Assembly: GCF_030063135.1 (NCBI RefSeq)
Contig: NZ_JASISO010000018.1
Coordinates: 59,219 to 123,218 of the forward strand
Length of the DNA: 64,000 nucleotides
Source of the DNA: Streptomyces sp. G-G2
GTDB taxonomy: Bacteria; Actinomycetota; Actinomycetes; Streptomycetales; Streptomycetaceae
Reading direction: 5' to 3'
Below the pieces are notes generated by a model. It saw nothing but the letters and a program-made list of their open reading frames with translations. It did no database searches and had not been told where the DNA came from. Position numbers and translations under genes: made by a program. This document shows, in pieces, positions 42,919 through 51,292 of the stretch. Every line of letters begins with the position of its first letter. Within the stretch, counting starts at the first letter, position 1.

Positions 42919-43235
42919 ATGGACGGCATGGCGCGCTACTGGGACGCTCTCGCAGCGGCCGCCGACGCCGACGGCGACAGGCGGCTCACGCCCGAGGAGC
43001 ACCGCGCGGGTATGACCGGCGCGTTCATCACCCCTGCCGACGGCTCTGAGGGCGTGTTTCGGCCTCTGACCGAGGCGATCTGTGCGCTGCTGGACACCGA
43101 TGGGGGCGGCGAGGTCGACGAGGACGAGTTCTCGGCCTGGCAGGAGGTCTTCCGTACCGTGCCGGAACACCGTCAGGCAGCCTTCCGGTCCCTCGACACG
43201 GACGGCGGCGGCAGGCTGAGCGTCGGCGCCGCGTC
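42919..43235 (+). pseudogene. EF-hand calcium-binding protein, truncated/frameshifted
   Basis: From the ATG at 42919 (GGGAGGGG upstream) the frame reads three EF-hand loops: DADGDRRLTPEE, DTDGGGEVDEDE and DTDGGGRLSVGA. The first has Arg for the usual Gly at position 6 and the third lacks the terminal Glu. After about 43235 the sequence stops looking like an EF-hand protein and runs on without a stop, so a frameshift or rearrangement is likely. The N-terminal hand expected of the family also appears missing. Related actinobacterial proteins buffer or sense calcium. Confidence 0.6.
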
Positions 43236-43328
43236 CCGGTGGGCCAATCGCCGCAGTGGCGTGGACGAGCCGGGCACGACGCCTTTCCATGGAGGGACGG
43301 CCGACGGCGGCACGGATCGGGAGGTGTG

Positions 43329-43562
43329 GTGGACGAGGACCGGTATGAGCTGGTGTTCCGGAGCGGCGGGAACGGGGGACGGACCGAGGACAAGGTCCTC
43401 GTTTCGCGTACCCCGCAGGCGGGACCGGGTGGTCATCCTGTGTACGCGGACGAGACCGGGATCATCCGGGCGGAGATCAGTGACCAGGGCGAGGTCAGAA
43501 TGCTGGCCTCCGGCGGTCAGCAGGATCCCACGTACCCCGTGGTGGCCCGTCGGCCCACATGA
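43329..43562 (+). CDS. DUF6296-family small protein
   Basis: 77 residues: YELVFRSGG, TEDKVLVSRTPQAGPGGHPVYADETG and IIRAEISDQGEVRMLASGG. This is the pattern of the streptomycete DUF6296 family (GGHPVYAD...G..RAEI...GEVRMLASG), of unknown role. GTG at 43329 follows GGGAGG by about five bases. It lies close behind the decayed EF-hand gene. Confidence 0.65.
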   Translation: MDEDRYELVFRSGGNGGRTEDKVLVSRTPQAGPGGHPVYADETGIIRAEISDQGEVRMLASGGQQDPTYPVVARRPT

Positions 43563-43704
43563 GGGTCGGGAGCCGGTGAGGGGCTGCGGGCCACCCCTTC
43601 GGGTCAGGCGCAGCCGGCGGACGGCACGCGCTGCCCGCAGCCCGTTCGCCCTGGCATGTGCTGTCTTCATTGCCCCGTATTGCGTATCACGCGGCCCGCT
43701 GGGA

Positions 43705-43886
43705 TCACATAGCGCCGGAGCACGCCACCGACGAGTCCTCTTCCTCCACCGGGGGTCGCTCTTCGCGTCGAGTCACGAGAAAGGCCACCGAGCCACCCGC
43801 CGCCAGGCCCCGCGCCAGTTCTGTCACCGATTCGGCGACCTCCGCGCTGTGCGACACCAGGACGATCCCGACCCCGCTGCTTACGA
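43705..43886 (-). pseudogene. dhaM remnant (PTS EIIA-like dihydroxyacetone kinase subunit)
   Basis: Immediately after dhaL, overlapping its stop, the minus strand reads GVGIVLVSHSAEVAESVTEL followed by ARGLAAGG. This is the N-terminal strand and active-site His region of DhaM. It has no start codon of its own in this frame, and after about 35 residues it loses family character and stops at 43705. Intact DhaM EIIA domains are about 130 residues or more, so the phosphoryl-donor subunit is broken. Confidence 0.65.
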
Positions 43887-44486
43887 GACCGGGTCCGCCG
43901 TGTCCGCCAGCGCCCCCAACAGCAGCGCCGATGACGTCGCCCCCGGGTCCTGATGGCCGATGCTCCGCTCGCCCAGGTAGCTGGCCCGGCCCTTGCGGGC
44001 CTGCATCGGTACCGTCGCCTCCGCTCCGTTCTCCGCCGCGTCCGCCGCCGCGCGGTACGACGTGCTCAGCGCCGCCACCCCCGGGACCAGCGCGTCCAGC
44101 ATCGTCTTGTCGCCCGGCGCCGCCCCGCCGAGCTGAGCCACCGCGCCGACCCCGGCGTACAGCGCCGCACGCAGCTCCCCGTCGGAGACCTCCGTGGCCT
44201 CCCCGAGCTCCTTGCCCGTCCGCCGCAGCAGCGTCCCGTACAGCGGTCCGGACGCCCCGCCGACCGTCGAGATCAGCGTCCGCCCGGCCAGCTGGAGCAC
44301 TGCTCCCGGCGCGGCCGGAGTCTCCGCCTCCAGGGCCGCCCGTACCGCCGTGAAACCGCGGCGCAGATTGCTCCCGTGGTCGGCGTCCCCGATGGGCGAG
44401 TCGAGCTCGGTCAGCCGATCCGCCTCCCGTTCCACCACGGCCGCGGCGGCCATCATCCAGCGCCGGAAGAAATCTGCGTCACGCAC
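43881..44486 (-). CDS. dhaL: Dihydroxyacetone kinase subunit DhaL
   Basis: 201 residues. The nucleotide/metal site is formed by DSPIGDADHGSNLRRGF (conserved Asp residues), with GGASGPLYGTLL and APGDKTMLDALVPG, all diagnostic for DhaL. DhaL holds ADP that is rephosphorylated by DhaM in PTS-type systems. GTG at 44486 is preceded by AAGGAG at a good distance, while the longer ATG at 44501 would put that site inside the gene. It lies 37 bases after dhaK. Confidence 0.9.
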   Translation of the reverse strand: MRDADFFRRWMMAAAAVVEREADRLTELDSPIGDADHGSNLRRGFTAVRAALEAETPAAPGAVLQLAGRTLISTVGGASGPLYGTLLRRTGKELGEATEVSDGELRAALYAGVGAVAQLGGAAPGDKTMLDALVPGVAALSTSYRAAADAAENGAEATVPMQARKGRASYLGERSIGHQDPGATSSALLLGALADTADPVS

Positions 44487-44523
44487 CGGTTCTCCTTGCA
44501 TCAGAGCATCCCAGTCCCTACCG

Positions 44524-45531
44524 TCAGCGGCCCCAGCGGAGCGCCGCGGTCTGCACGGGCGCGTCCCACAGCCGCAGCAACTCCTCGTCGGCCCGGCACA
44601 GTGTCACCGAACACCCCGCCATGTCGAGCGAGGTGACGTAGTTCCCCACCAGCGTCCGCGCCACCGGCACGCCACGCTCGCCCAGTATCAGGGCCACCTC
44701 CGCGTGGAATCCGTACAGCTCCAGCAGCGGCGTCGCCCCCATCCCGTTGACCAGCACCAGCACCGGCCCGTCCGCCGGGCCGCCCAGCTGCGCCATGTCC
44801 TCCAGTACGGCGCCCACCGCGATCTCCGCGATCTCCCGCGAGGGCATCATCGGACGCCGCTCCCGGCCCGGCTCGCCGTGGATGCCGATCCCCAGCTCCA
44901 GTTCGCCGTCGGGCAGGTCGAAGGTGGGGCTCCCCTTGGCCGGTGTCGTGCACGCGCTCAGCGCCACCCCGAAGCTCCGCGAGGACGCGTTCACCCGCCG
45001 CGCGAGCGTCGCCACCCGGTCCAGCGGCGCGCCCTCCTCCGCGGCCGCCCCGGCTATCTTCTCGACGAAGAGGGTGGCCCCGGTGCCCCGCCGCCCGGCG
45101 GTGTACAGGCTGTCGGTCACGGCGACGTCGTCGTTGACCAGCACCTTCTCGACCCTCAGGCCGTCCTCCTCGGCGAGCTCGGCGGCCATGTCGAAGTTCA
45201 GTACGTCCCCGGTGTAGTTCTTGACGATGAACAGCACCCCCTGTCCGCCGTTCACGGCCGTCGCAGCCCGCTGCATCTGATCGGGAACCGGTGAGGTGAA
45301 CACCTCACCGGGACACGCCGCCGACAGCATCCCGGGTCCCACGAAACCGGCATGCAGGGGCTCGTGGCCCGAACCGCCCCCGGACACCAGCCCGACCCGC
45401 CCGCCGTCCCGCGCGTCCCGTCGTACGACGATCCGCCGATCCACGTCTACATCCAGCTCGGGATGGGCCGCGGCCAGTCCCCGCAGCGCATCGGCGACGA
45501 CCGTCTCCGGGCTGTTGATCAGCATCCTCAT
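44524..45531 (-). CDS. dhaK: Dihydroxyacetone kinase subunit DhaK
   Basis: 335 residues. LVSGGGSGHEPLHAGFVG is the substrate-binding signature, and the active-site His that covalently binds dihydroxyacetone is in LGIGIHGEPGRER. FIVKNYTGDVLNFDMAAELA is also characteristic. It phosphorylates dihydroxyacetone to DHAP in concert with DhaL. GGGAG lies six bases upstream of the ATG. It is divergent from the glpFKD genes, with about 245 bases between that hold no gene. Confidence 0.93.
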   Translation of the reverse strand: MRMLINSPETVVADALRGLAAAHPELDVDVDRRIVVRRDARDGGRVGLVSGGGSGHEPLHAGFVGPGMLSAACPGEVFTSPVPDQMQRAATAVNGGQGVLFIVKNYTGDVLNFDMAAELAEEDGLRVEKVLVNDDVAVTDSLYTAGRRGTGATLFVEKIAGAAAEEGAPLDRVATLARRVNASSRSFGVALSACTTPAKGSPTFDLPDGELELGIGIHGEPGRERRPMMPSREIAEIAVGAVLEDMAQLGGPADGPVLVLVNGMGATPLLELYGFHAEVALILGERGVPVARTLVGNYVTSLDMAGCSVTLCRADEELLRLWDAPVQTAALRWGR

Positions 45532-45775
45532 GGCAATCTCCCGGTAAAGTTGACAGGTGAGCCTCTGAGTAGGGTTTTCGCAGGTCAGGGGAGGGGTAGC
45601 CGGTTCCCGGTGCCGACGCTCTCCGTCCGCTGAAAGCCGGTCCGTCCTGAGTCAAGTGTGACGGCCGGGAGCCACTCTCCGCGAGTGTGCGAGGGACCTT
45701 GGAGCGTCCTATGCTGATATCAGGAGGGTTCGGGCAGTCGGCGGCCGGTCCTGGGCCGGTGGGAAGCGGGCTTCC

Positions 45776-46621
45776 ATGACTGAGCGTCTGAAAAGGTCGG
45801 GGTTGATCGGCGAACTGTCGGCCGAATTCGCCGGGACCATGATTCTCATCCTCTTCGGTGTCGGTGTGGTGGCCCAAGTGGTCGCGGGCGGTGCGCTCAC
45901 GACTCCTCCGGGCGGCCTCGGAAACCACGACAGCATCGCGTGGGCGTGGGGCCTCGGCGTCACCCTCGGCGTGTACGTCGCCGCAAGGCTGAGCGGTGCC
46001 CATCTGAACCCCGCGGTGACTGTGGCCTTGGCGGCCTTCAAAGGTTTCCCGTGGAGCAAGGTGGCGCCCTACGTGCTGGCCCAGACGGCCGGCGCCTTCG
46101 TGGCGGCCCTATTGGTGCGCTGGAACTACAGCGAGGCGCTGGCGAAGGCCGACCCCGGCCACAGCATCAAGACCCAAGGCGTCTTCTCCACGCTGCCGGC
46201 CAACGGCAATCCGAATCTGCCGGTCACCGAATGGGGTGCGCTGCGTGACCAGGTCATCGGCACCGCGATCCTGCTGCTGCTGATCCTGGCCATCACCGAC
46301 CTGCTCAACACGCCCCCCGGCGCCAACCTGGCCCCGTTCATCATCGGCCTGGTCGTCGTGGCGATCGGCATGGCCTGGGGCACCAACGCCGGCTACGCGA
46401 TCAACCCCGCCCGTGACTTCGCTCCTCGGCTCGCCAGCTTCCTTACGGGATATCGCGGAGCGTGGCGAGATCAATACGGGCACTTCTACTTCTGGGTTCC
46501 GATCGTCGGACCGTTGATCGGCGGTCTGCTCGGAGCGGGTCTGTACAAGTTCTTCATCGGCCGGTTCCTGCCGACTGCCGAGCCGGAGCCCCCCGGACGT
46601 ATGCCGGTCCCGGAGGGGTGA
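45776..46621 (+). CDS. glpF: Glycerol facilitator GlpF (MIP family)
   Basis: 281 residues, six membrane helices and two pore half-helices: SGAHLNPAVTVALA and GYAINPARDFAPR. The Asp after the second NPAR is the glycerol-facilitator hallmark, and the long loop between the halves (STLPANGNPNLPVTEWG) is also GlpF-like. It admits glycerol passively. It heads the glpF-glpK-glpD series. The 107 bases before glpK contain two direct copies of a 19-base segment. Confidence 0.92.
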   Translation: MTERLKRSGLIGELSAEFAGTMILILFGVGVVAQVVAGGALTTPPGGLGNHDSIAWAWGLGVTLGVYVAARLSGAHLNPAVTVALAAFKGFPWSKVAPYVLAQTAGAFVAALLVRWNYSEALAKADPGHSIKTQGVFSTLPANGNPNLPVTEWGALRDQVIGTAILLLLILAITDLLNTPPGANLAPFIIGLVVVAIGMAWGTNAGYAINPARDFAPRLASFLTGYRGAWRDQYGHFYFWVPIVGPLIGGLLGAGLYKFFIGRFLPTAEPEPPGRMPVPEG

Positions 46622-46644
46622 CCTGGCTCTGCCCCGGGGCCCGA

Positions 46645-46691
46645 CCGTGGCTGCGTAGGGCCGGCCGTAATGCCGTGGCTGCGTAGGGCCG
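46645..46691. repeat. Direct repeat, two 19-bp copies, between glpF and glpK
   Basis: CCGTGGCTGCGTAGGGCCG starts at 46645 and again at 46673, a 28-base offset. It may be a small duplication without function. Confidence 0.75.
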
Positions 46692-46728
46692 TAATCCAGT
46701 CCCACCTCACAGGAGAGGCGGCATCCCC

Positions 46729-48246
46729 ATGGCGGACTTCGTCGGTGCGGTGGACCAGGGAACCACCAGCACCCGTTTCATGGTCTTCGACCACGACGGT
46801 AACGAAGTGGCGAAGCACCAACTGGAGCACGCCCAGATCCTTCCACGCCCGGGGTGGGTCGAGCACGACCCGGTGGAGATCTGGGAACGCACCAACTCGG
46901 TGGTACAGAACGCCCTTCGGCACGGGAACCTGAGGCCGGAGGACCTGGCGGCGATCGGCATCACCAACCAGCGCGAGACGAGCGTGGTCTGGGACCCCCG
47001 CAACGGCCGTCCCTACTACAACGCCATCGTCTGGCAGGACACCCGCACCGACTCCATCGCCGCCGCCTTGGAGCGCTCGGGCCAGGGCGACGTCATCCGC
47101 CGCAAGGCGGGGCTGCCACCGGCCACATACTTCTCCGGCGGCAAGATCCAATGGATCGTGGAGAACGTCGACGGCGTCCGCGAAGCGGCGGAGCAGGGCC
47201 ATGCCATCTTCGGCAACACGGACTGCTGGGTGCTGTGGAACCTCACCGGCGGCCCGGACGGCGGTGTCCACGCCACCGACGTCACCAACGCCAGTCGCAC
47301 GATGCTGATGAACCTGGAAACCCTGGACTGGGACGACGAGTTGCTGGGCTTCTTCAACATCCCCCGGGCCATGCTGCCCACCATCAACCCGTCCTCGCAC
47401 CGGGAGGCGTTCGGCACGACCCGTACCTCCCGGCCGCTGCGCGCCGCCATCCCCATCACCGCCGTGCTCGGCGACCAGCAGGCGGCCACCGTCGGGCAGG
47501 TCTGCTACGCGCCCGGCGAAGCCAAGAACACCTACGGCACCGGCAACTTCCTGGTGCTCAACACCGGCACGGAATTGGTCCGTTCACAGCACGGCCTGCT
47601 CACCACCGTGGCGTACCAGTTCGGCGACAGCCCGGCCATCTACGCCCTGGAAGGCTCCATCGCGGTCACCGGGTCCGCCGTGCAGTGGCTGCGCGACCAG
47701 ATGAAGATCATCAGTGATGCCGCCGAGAGCGAGCGTCTGGCCGCCACCGTCGAGGACAACGGCGGCATCTACTTCGTCCCCGCCTTCTCGGGCCTGTTCG
47801 CCCCGTATTGGCGCTCCGACGCCCGCGGCGCGATCGTCGGCCTCGCCCGGTACAACACCAACGGCCACCTGGCGCGGGCCACTCTGGAAGCCATCTGCTA
47901 CCAGAGCCGCGACGTGGTGGAGGCCATGGAGCAGGACTCCGGCGTCCATCTGGACGTGCTGAAGGTCGACGGCGGTGTGACGGCCAACGACCTGTGCATG
48001 CAGATCCAGGCCGACATCCTCGGCGTACCGGTCAGCCGCCCGGTCGTCGCCGAGACCACGGCGCTCGGTGCCGCGTACGCAGCCGGTCTGGCCACGGGCT
48101 TCTGGCGGGACACCGACGAACTGCGCACCCACTGGCAGGAGTCCAAGCGCTGGGAGCCCGCCTGGTCCGAGGAACAGCGCGCGGAAGGGTACGCGGGCTG
48201 GAAGAAGGCGGTGGAGCGCACGCTGGAATGGGTCAAGGTCGAATAG
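46729..48246 (+). CDS. glpK: Glycerol kinase
   Basis: 505 residues of the FGGY kinase family: ATP-binding AVDQGTTSTRFMVFDHDG at the N-terminus, SVVWDPRNGRPYYNAIVWQDTR in the substrate region, GDQQAATVGQ and GTGNFLVLNTG in the ATPase core, and LKVDGGVTANDLCMQIQADILG in domain II. Converts glycerol to sn-glycerol-3-phosphate in the cytoplasm. GGAGAGG precedes the ATG. It is flanked by glpF and glpD. Confidence 0.95.
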   Translation: MADFVGAVDQGTTSTRFMVFDHDGNEVAKHQLEHAQILPRPGWVEHDPVEIWERTNSVVQNALRHGNLRPEDLAAIGITNQRETSVVWDPRNGRPYYNAIVWQDTRTDSIAAALERSGQGDVIRRKAGLPPATYFSGGKIQWIVENVDGVREAAEQGHAIFGNTDCWVLWNLTGGPDGGVHATDVTNASRTMLMNLETLDWDDELLGFFNIPRAMLPTINPSSHREAFGTTRTSRPLRAAIPITAVLGDQQAATVGQVCYAPGEAKNTYGTGNFLVLNTGTELVRSQHGLLTTVAYQFGDSPAIYALEGSIAVTGSAVQWLRDQMKIISDAAESERLAATVEDNGGIYFVPAFSGLFAPYWRSDARGAIVGLARYNTNGHLARATLEAICYQSRDVVEAMEQDSGVHLDVLKVDGGVTANDLCMQIQADILGVPVSRPVVAETTALGAAYAAGLATGFWRDTDELRTHWQESKRWEPAWSEEQRAEGYAGWKKAVERTLEWVKVE

Positions 48247-48324
48247 ACCCGGCTCGCGGCCGGGGCTGCCCGCCGAGGGCGCCCCGGCCCCAGCGCGGGC
48301 CACCGCAGCACGAGGAGGAGACCG

Positions 48325-50037
48325 ATGGTGAATCCAGTGGCTCTCTCTCCCGAGGCGCGGGCGCGGGCCCTCAAGGCGCTGGGCGAGGGCGAACTGGACG
48401 TCCTCGTCGTCGGTGGCGGAGTAGTGGGCGCCGGGGCGGCTCTCGACGCGGCCACCCGGGGCTTGAGCGTCGGCCTCGTGGAGGCCCGGGACTGGGCCTC
48501 GGGGACTTCCAGCCGCTCCAGCAAGCTGATTCACGGAGGCCTGCGCTACCTGGAAATGCTGGACTTCCGGCTGGTCGCCGAAGCGCTCAAGGAGCGCGGC
48601 CTGCTGCTCCAGTTCCTGGCCCCGCATCTCGTGCATCCGGTGCCGTTCCTGTACCCGTTGCGACACCGGGTCCGGGAGCGTCCGTACGTCGGCGCCGGCG
48701 TGCTGCTCTACGACATCATGGCCGCGGCCTCGGGCACCTCCAGCGGCCTGCCCCACCACCGCCACCTGCTCAAGCGCCAAGCCCTGCGCGAGGCGCCCGC
48801 CCTGCGCTCCGACGCCCTCGTCGGCGCGATCCAGTACTGGGACGCCCAGGTGGACGACGCCCGGCACACGATGTTCCTCGCCCGCACCGCAGCCGCCTAC
48901 GGGGCCCTCGCCGCCAGCCGGACCCGGGTCAGCCGCTTCCTGCGTCAGGGGGAGCGGGTGGTGGGAGCCGTGGTCACCGACCTGGAGACGGGCGACGAGA
49001 CCGAGGTACGGGCCAAGCAGGTCATCAACGCGACCGGTGTGTGGACCGACGACACCCAGGCCATGGCCGGCACCCGCGGCCAGTTCCACGTCCGCGCATC
49101 CAAAGGCGTGCACCTGCTCGTGCCGCGCGACCGGATCAACTCCCGTACCGGGCTGATCCTGCGCACCGAGAAGAGCGTGCTGTTCGTCATCCCCTGGGGG
49201 CGGCACTGGATCATCGGAACCACCGACACCGACTGGACTCTGGACAAGGCTCATCCCGCCCTCAGCTCCAAGGACGTTGCCTACCTGCTGGAACACGTCA
49301 ACCGGGTGCTGACCAGGCCGCTGGCCGCGGAGGACGTCGAGGGCGTGTACGCGGGCCTGCGTCCCCTGCTCTCCGGCGAGGCCGCGGAGACGAGCAAGCT
49401 GTCCCGGGAACACCTGGTCGCCCACCCGGTCCCCGGCCTCGTCGTGGTCGCGGGAGGCAAGTACACGACCTACCGGGTGATGGCCAAGGACGCGGTCGAC
49501 GAGGCGGTCCGCGGCCTGGACGAGAAGGTGGCTCCCTGCGTCACGCAGAGCGTCCCGCTGCTCGGCGCCGACGGCTATCCGGCCCTGTGGAACTCCCGGC
49601 ACCGGCTCGCCGAACGCTCGGGGCTCCATGCCGCCCGCATCGAGCACCTGTTGAACCGTTACGGCTCCCTGGTGGGAGAACTGCTCGACATGGTCGCGGC
49701 CGCCCCTTCCCTCGGTGAGCCGTTGCCGAGCTCGGACGACTATCTGCGGGTCGAGGCCGTCTACGCGGTGACTCATGAAGGAGCCCGCCATCTGGAGGAC
49801 GTGCTCGCCCGCCGCACCCGGATCTCGATCGAGTCCTGGGACCGCGGCGTGGACGCCGCGCGTACCGTCGCCGAGCTCATGGCGCCTGCTCTGGGCTGGG
49901 ACCGGGCTCACCAGGAGCGCGAGGTCACCTACTACCTGAAGCGGGTGGCGGCCGAACGCGAGGCGCAGCAGCAGCCGGACGACCGGACGGCCGACGCGGT
50001 GCGGCTCGGCGCCCCCGACATCATCCCGGTGCGCTGA
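48325..50037 (+). CDS. glpD: Glycerol-3-phosphate dehydrogenase, FAD-dependent
   Basis: 570 residues. The FAD-binding motif is LVVGGGVVGAGAALDAATRGL, GlpD signature TSSRSSKLIHGGLRYLE follows, and IIGTTDTDWTLD plus VYAGLRPLL lie in the substrate region. The C-terminal helical domain characteristic of bacterial GlpD is complete. It oxidises glycerol-3-phosphate to DHAP at the membrane. GAGGAGGAGA lies about eight bases upstream of the ATG. With GlpF and GlpK it completes the pathway; DhaKL would feed the same DHAP pool. Confidence 0.95.
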   Translation: MVNPVALSPEARARALKALGEGELDVLVVGGGVVGAGAALDAATRGLSVGLVEARDWASGTSSRSSKLIHGGLRYLEMLDFRLVAEALKERGLLLQFLAPHLVHPVPFLYPLRHRVRERPYVGAGVLLYDIMAAASGTSSGLPHHRHLLKRQALREAPALRSDALVGAIQYWDAQVDDARHTMFLARTAAAYGALAASRTRVSRFLRQGERVVGAVVTDLETGDETEVRAKQVINATGVWTDDTQAMAGTRGQFHVRASKGVHLLVPRDRINSRTGLILRTEKSVLFVIPWGRHWIIGTTDTDWTLDKAHPALSSKDVAYLLEHVNRVLTRPLAAEDVEGVYAGLRPLLSGEAAETSKLSREHLVAHPVPGLVVVAGGKYTTYRVMAKDAVDEAVRGLDEKVAPCVTQSVPLLGADGYPALWNSRHRLAERSGLHAARIEHLLNRYGSLVGELLDMVAAAPSLGEPLPSSDDYLRVEAVYAVTHEGARHLEDVLARRTRISIESWDRGVDAARTVAELMAPALGWDRAHQEREVTYYLKRVAAEREAQQQPDDRTADAVRLGAPDIIPVR

Positions 50038-50255
50038 GCGGCACGCCGCGGCCCGCTCGGAAAGCACCTCCACCACCGTGTCACGGGCAACAATCAGGCG
50101 TTCGAAGGCCCGTTTCGCCTCGTCGATCACGGCCGAGACGGGCAGGCCCCCGGACCGGGACTCCTTCGGGACGCTCACCGGCGAACTGGGAAGCGATCTC
50201 GACTGTTGTCCGTAGCCGTCCTCCGGCTGCCTGCCCTCCGGGCGGCTCCTCGCAG

Positions 50256-50384
50256 TCACCGATGCGCGGAGGACTCAACTTCAAGGCTGCGGCGCGGGCG
50301 TCGGTGGCGCATCCCGCGGCTCGCATACGTCGTGGTCGCATACGTCGTGGTCGCATACGTCGTGGTCGTGAACGTGGTGGTCAT
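50256..50384 (-). CDS. Putative 42-aa Thr/Tyr-repeat peptide
   Basis: Short ORF with an excellent ribosome site (GGAGGAG, about five bases before the ATG at 50384). The peptide begins MTTTFTTTTYATTTYATTTY, three tandem TTTYA units encoded by a 15-bp DNA repeat, then a basic tail. No family is known. It could be a regulatory leader peptide or a chance ORF across the repeat. Confidence 0.35.
   Translation of the reverse strand: MTTTFTTTTYATTTYATTTYASRGMRHRRPRRSLEVESSAHR
50321..50380. repeat. 15-bp tandem repeat (three perfect copies plus one degenerate)
   Basis: Unit TCGCATACGTCGTGG at 50321, 50336 and 50351, followed by a diverged copy at 50366. It lies in the otherwise gene-poor 50038-50557 interval. 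Confidence 0.85.
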
Positions 50385-50557
50385 GGGGCTCCTCCGGAAG
50401 TAGCGCATGCTCCGGCGATGGGCGGCCAGCCTCACAGCCCAGCCTCTTCGTACCTTCTGAAACAGCGCCGCCGACCGCTCTCAGCTCCGATTCAGAGGAA
50501 ACTCAGAGGCATGCCTCATCCCTGCCGTCGCCTGCGCTGGGGGATGCTGAAGGAATC

Positions 50558-51292
50558 ATGGACGAGCCGCGTACGACATCGCTTCTGCGCCACCCGGACG
50601 GAGACCCCGTAAGGATCCTCGTCGTCGACGACGAACCCGATGTCACCGACGTCCTGGCCGGGGTCATCACCGGCGAGGGCTGGCAGGTGCGCACCGCAGG
50701 CGACGGTGCGGCCGCGCTGGCGACGGCCCGTGCTTTCCGGCCCGACGCGGTGGTTCTGGACTGGATGCTGCCCGACCTGGACGGGCTCCAGGTCCTGCGG
50801 GCCCTCAGACGTGAGATGCCCAAGGTGTGTGTCCTGTTCCTGACCGCCCGCGACGCGGTCGAGGACCGCATCGCCGGGATCACTGCGGGCGGCGACGACT
50901 ACGTGACCAAGCCCTACAGCCTGGAGGAAGTCCTGGCCCGGCTGCGCGGGCTGCTCCGGCGGGCCGGCATGACTGCCGGACCCGGCACGAACCGGCTCAC
51001 CGTCGGGGACCTCACGATGGATGAGGAAGCCCGGGAGGTCCGGCGCGACGGGGCCACCGTCGAGCTGTCCCGGACCGAGTCCGAACTCCTGCGCTTCCTC
51101 ATGCGCAACCCGCGCCGGGTCCTGTCCTAGGACCAGATCCTGGACCGTGTCTGGGCCTACGACTTCGGCGGACGTGCCCACATCGTCGAGCTCTACATCA
51201 GCTACCTGCGCAAGAAGATCGACACCGGACGTACCCCCATGATCCACACCGTGCGCGGTGTCGGCTACATCCTCAAGCCGGAAGCCTCGTGA
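50558..51292 (+). pseudogene. OmpR-family response regulator interrupted by amber stop
   Basis: The receiver domain is intact: ILVVDDEPDVTDVLAG, phospho-Asp in VVLDWMLPDLDG, FLTARDA and DDYVTKPYSLEE. The winged-helix domain follows but is cut by TAG at 51128-51130, after RNPRRVLS. Beyond it the same frame continues without shift as DQILDRVWAYDFGG...ELYISYLRKKID...VRGVGYILKPEAS to a TGA at 51290-51292. A full-length protein would be 244 residues; the truncated one (190) lacks the recognition helix and wing. The stop of the full frame overlaps the kinase start (GTGA). One base change from AAG or CAG would create the TAG. Nonsense suppression, decay or a base-call error are all possible. Confidence 0.85.

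Noticed and set aside
47584..50259. 891-codon minus-strand open frame across glpK and glpD
   Set aside because: It is the shadow of two strongly recognised genes. Only its first 70 codons (50040-50259) lie outside glpD and have somewhat protein-like sequence, but without a clear start or family.
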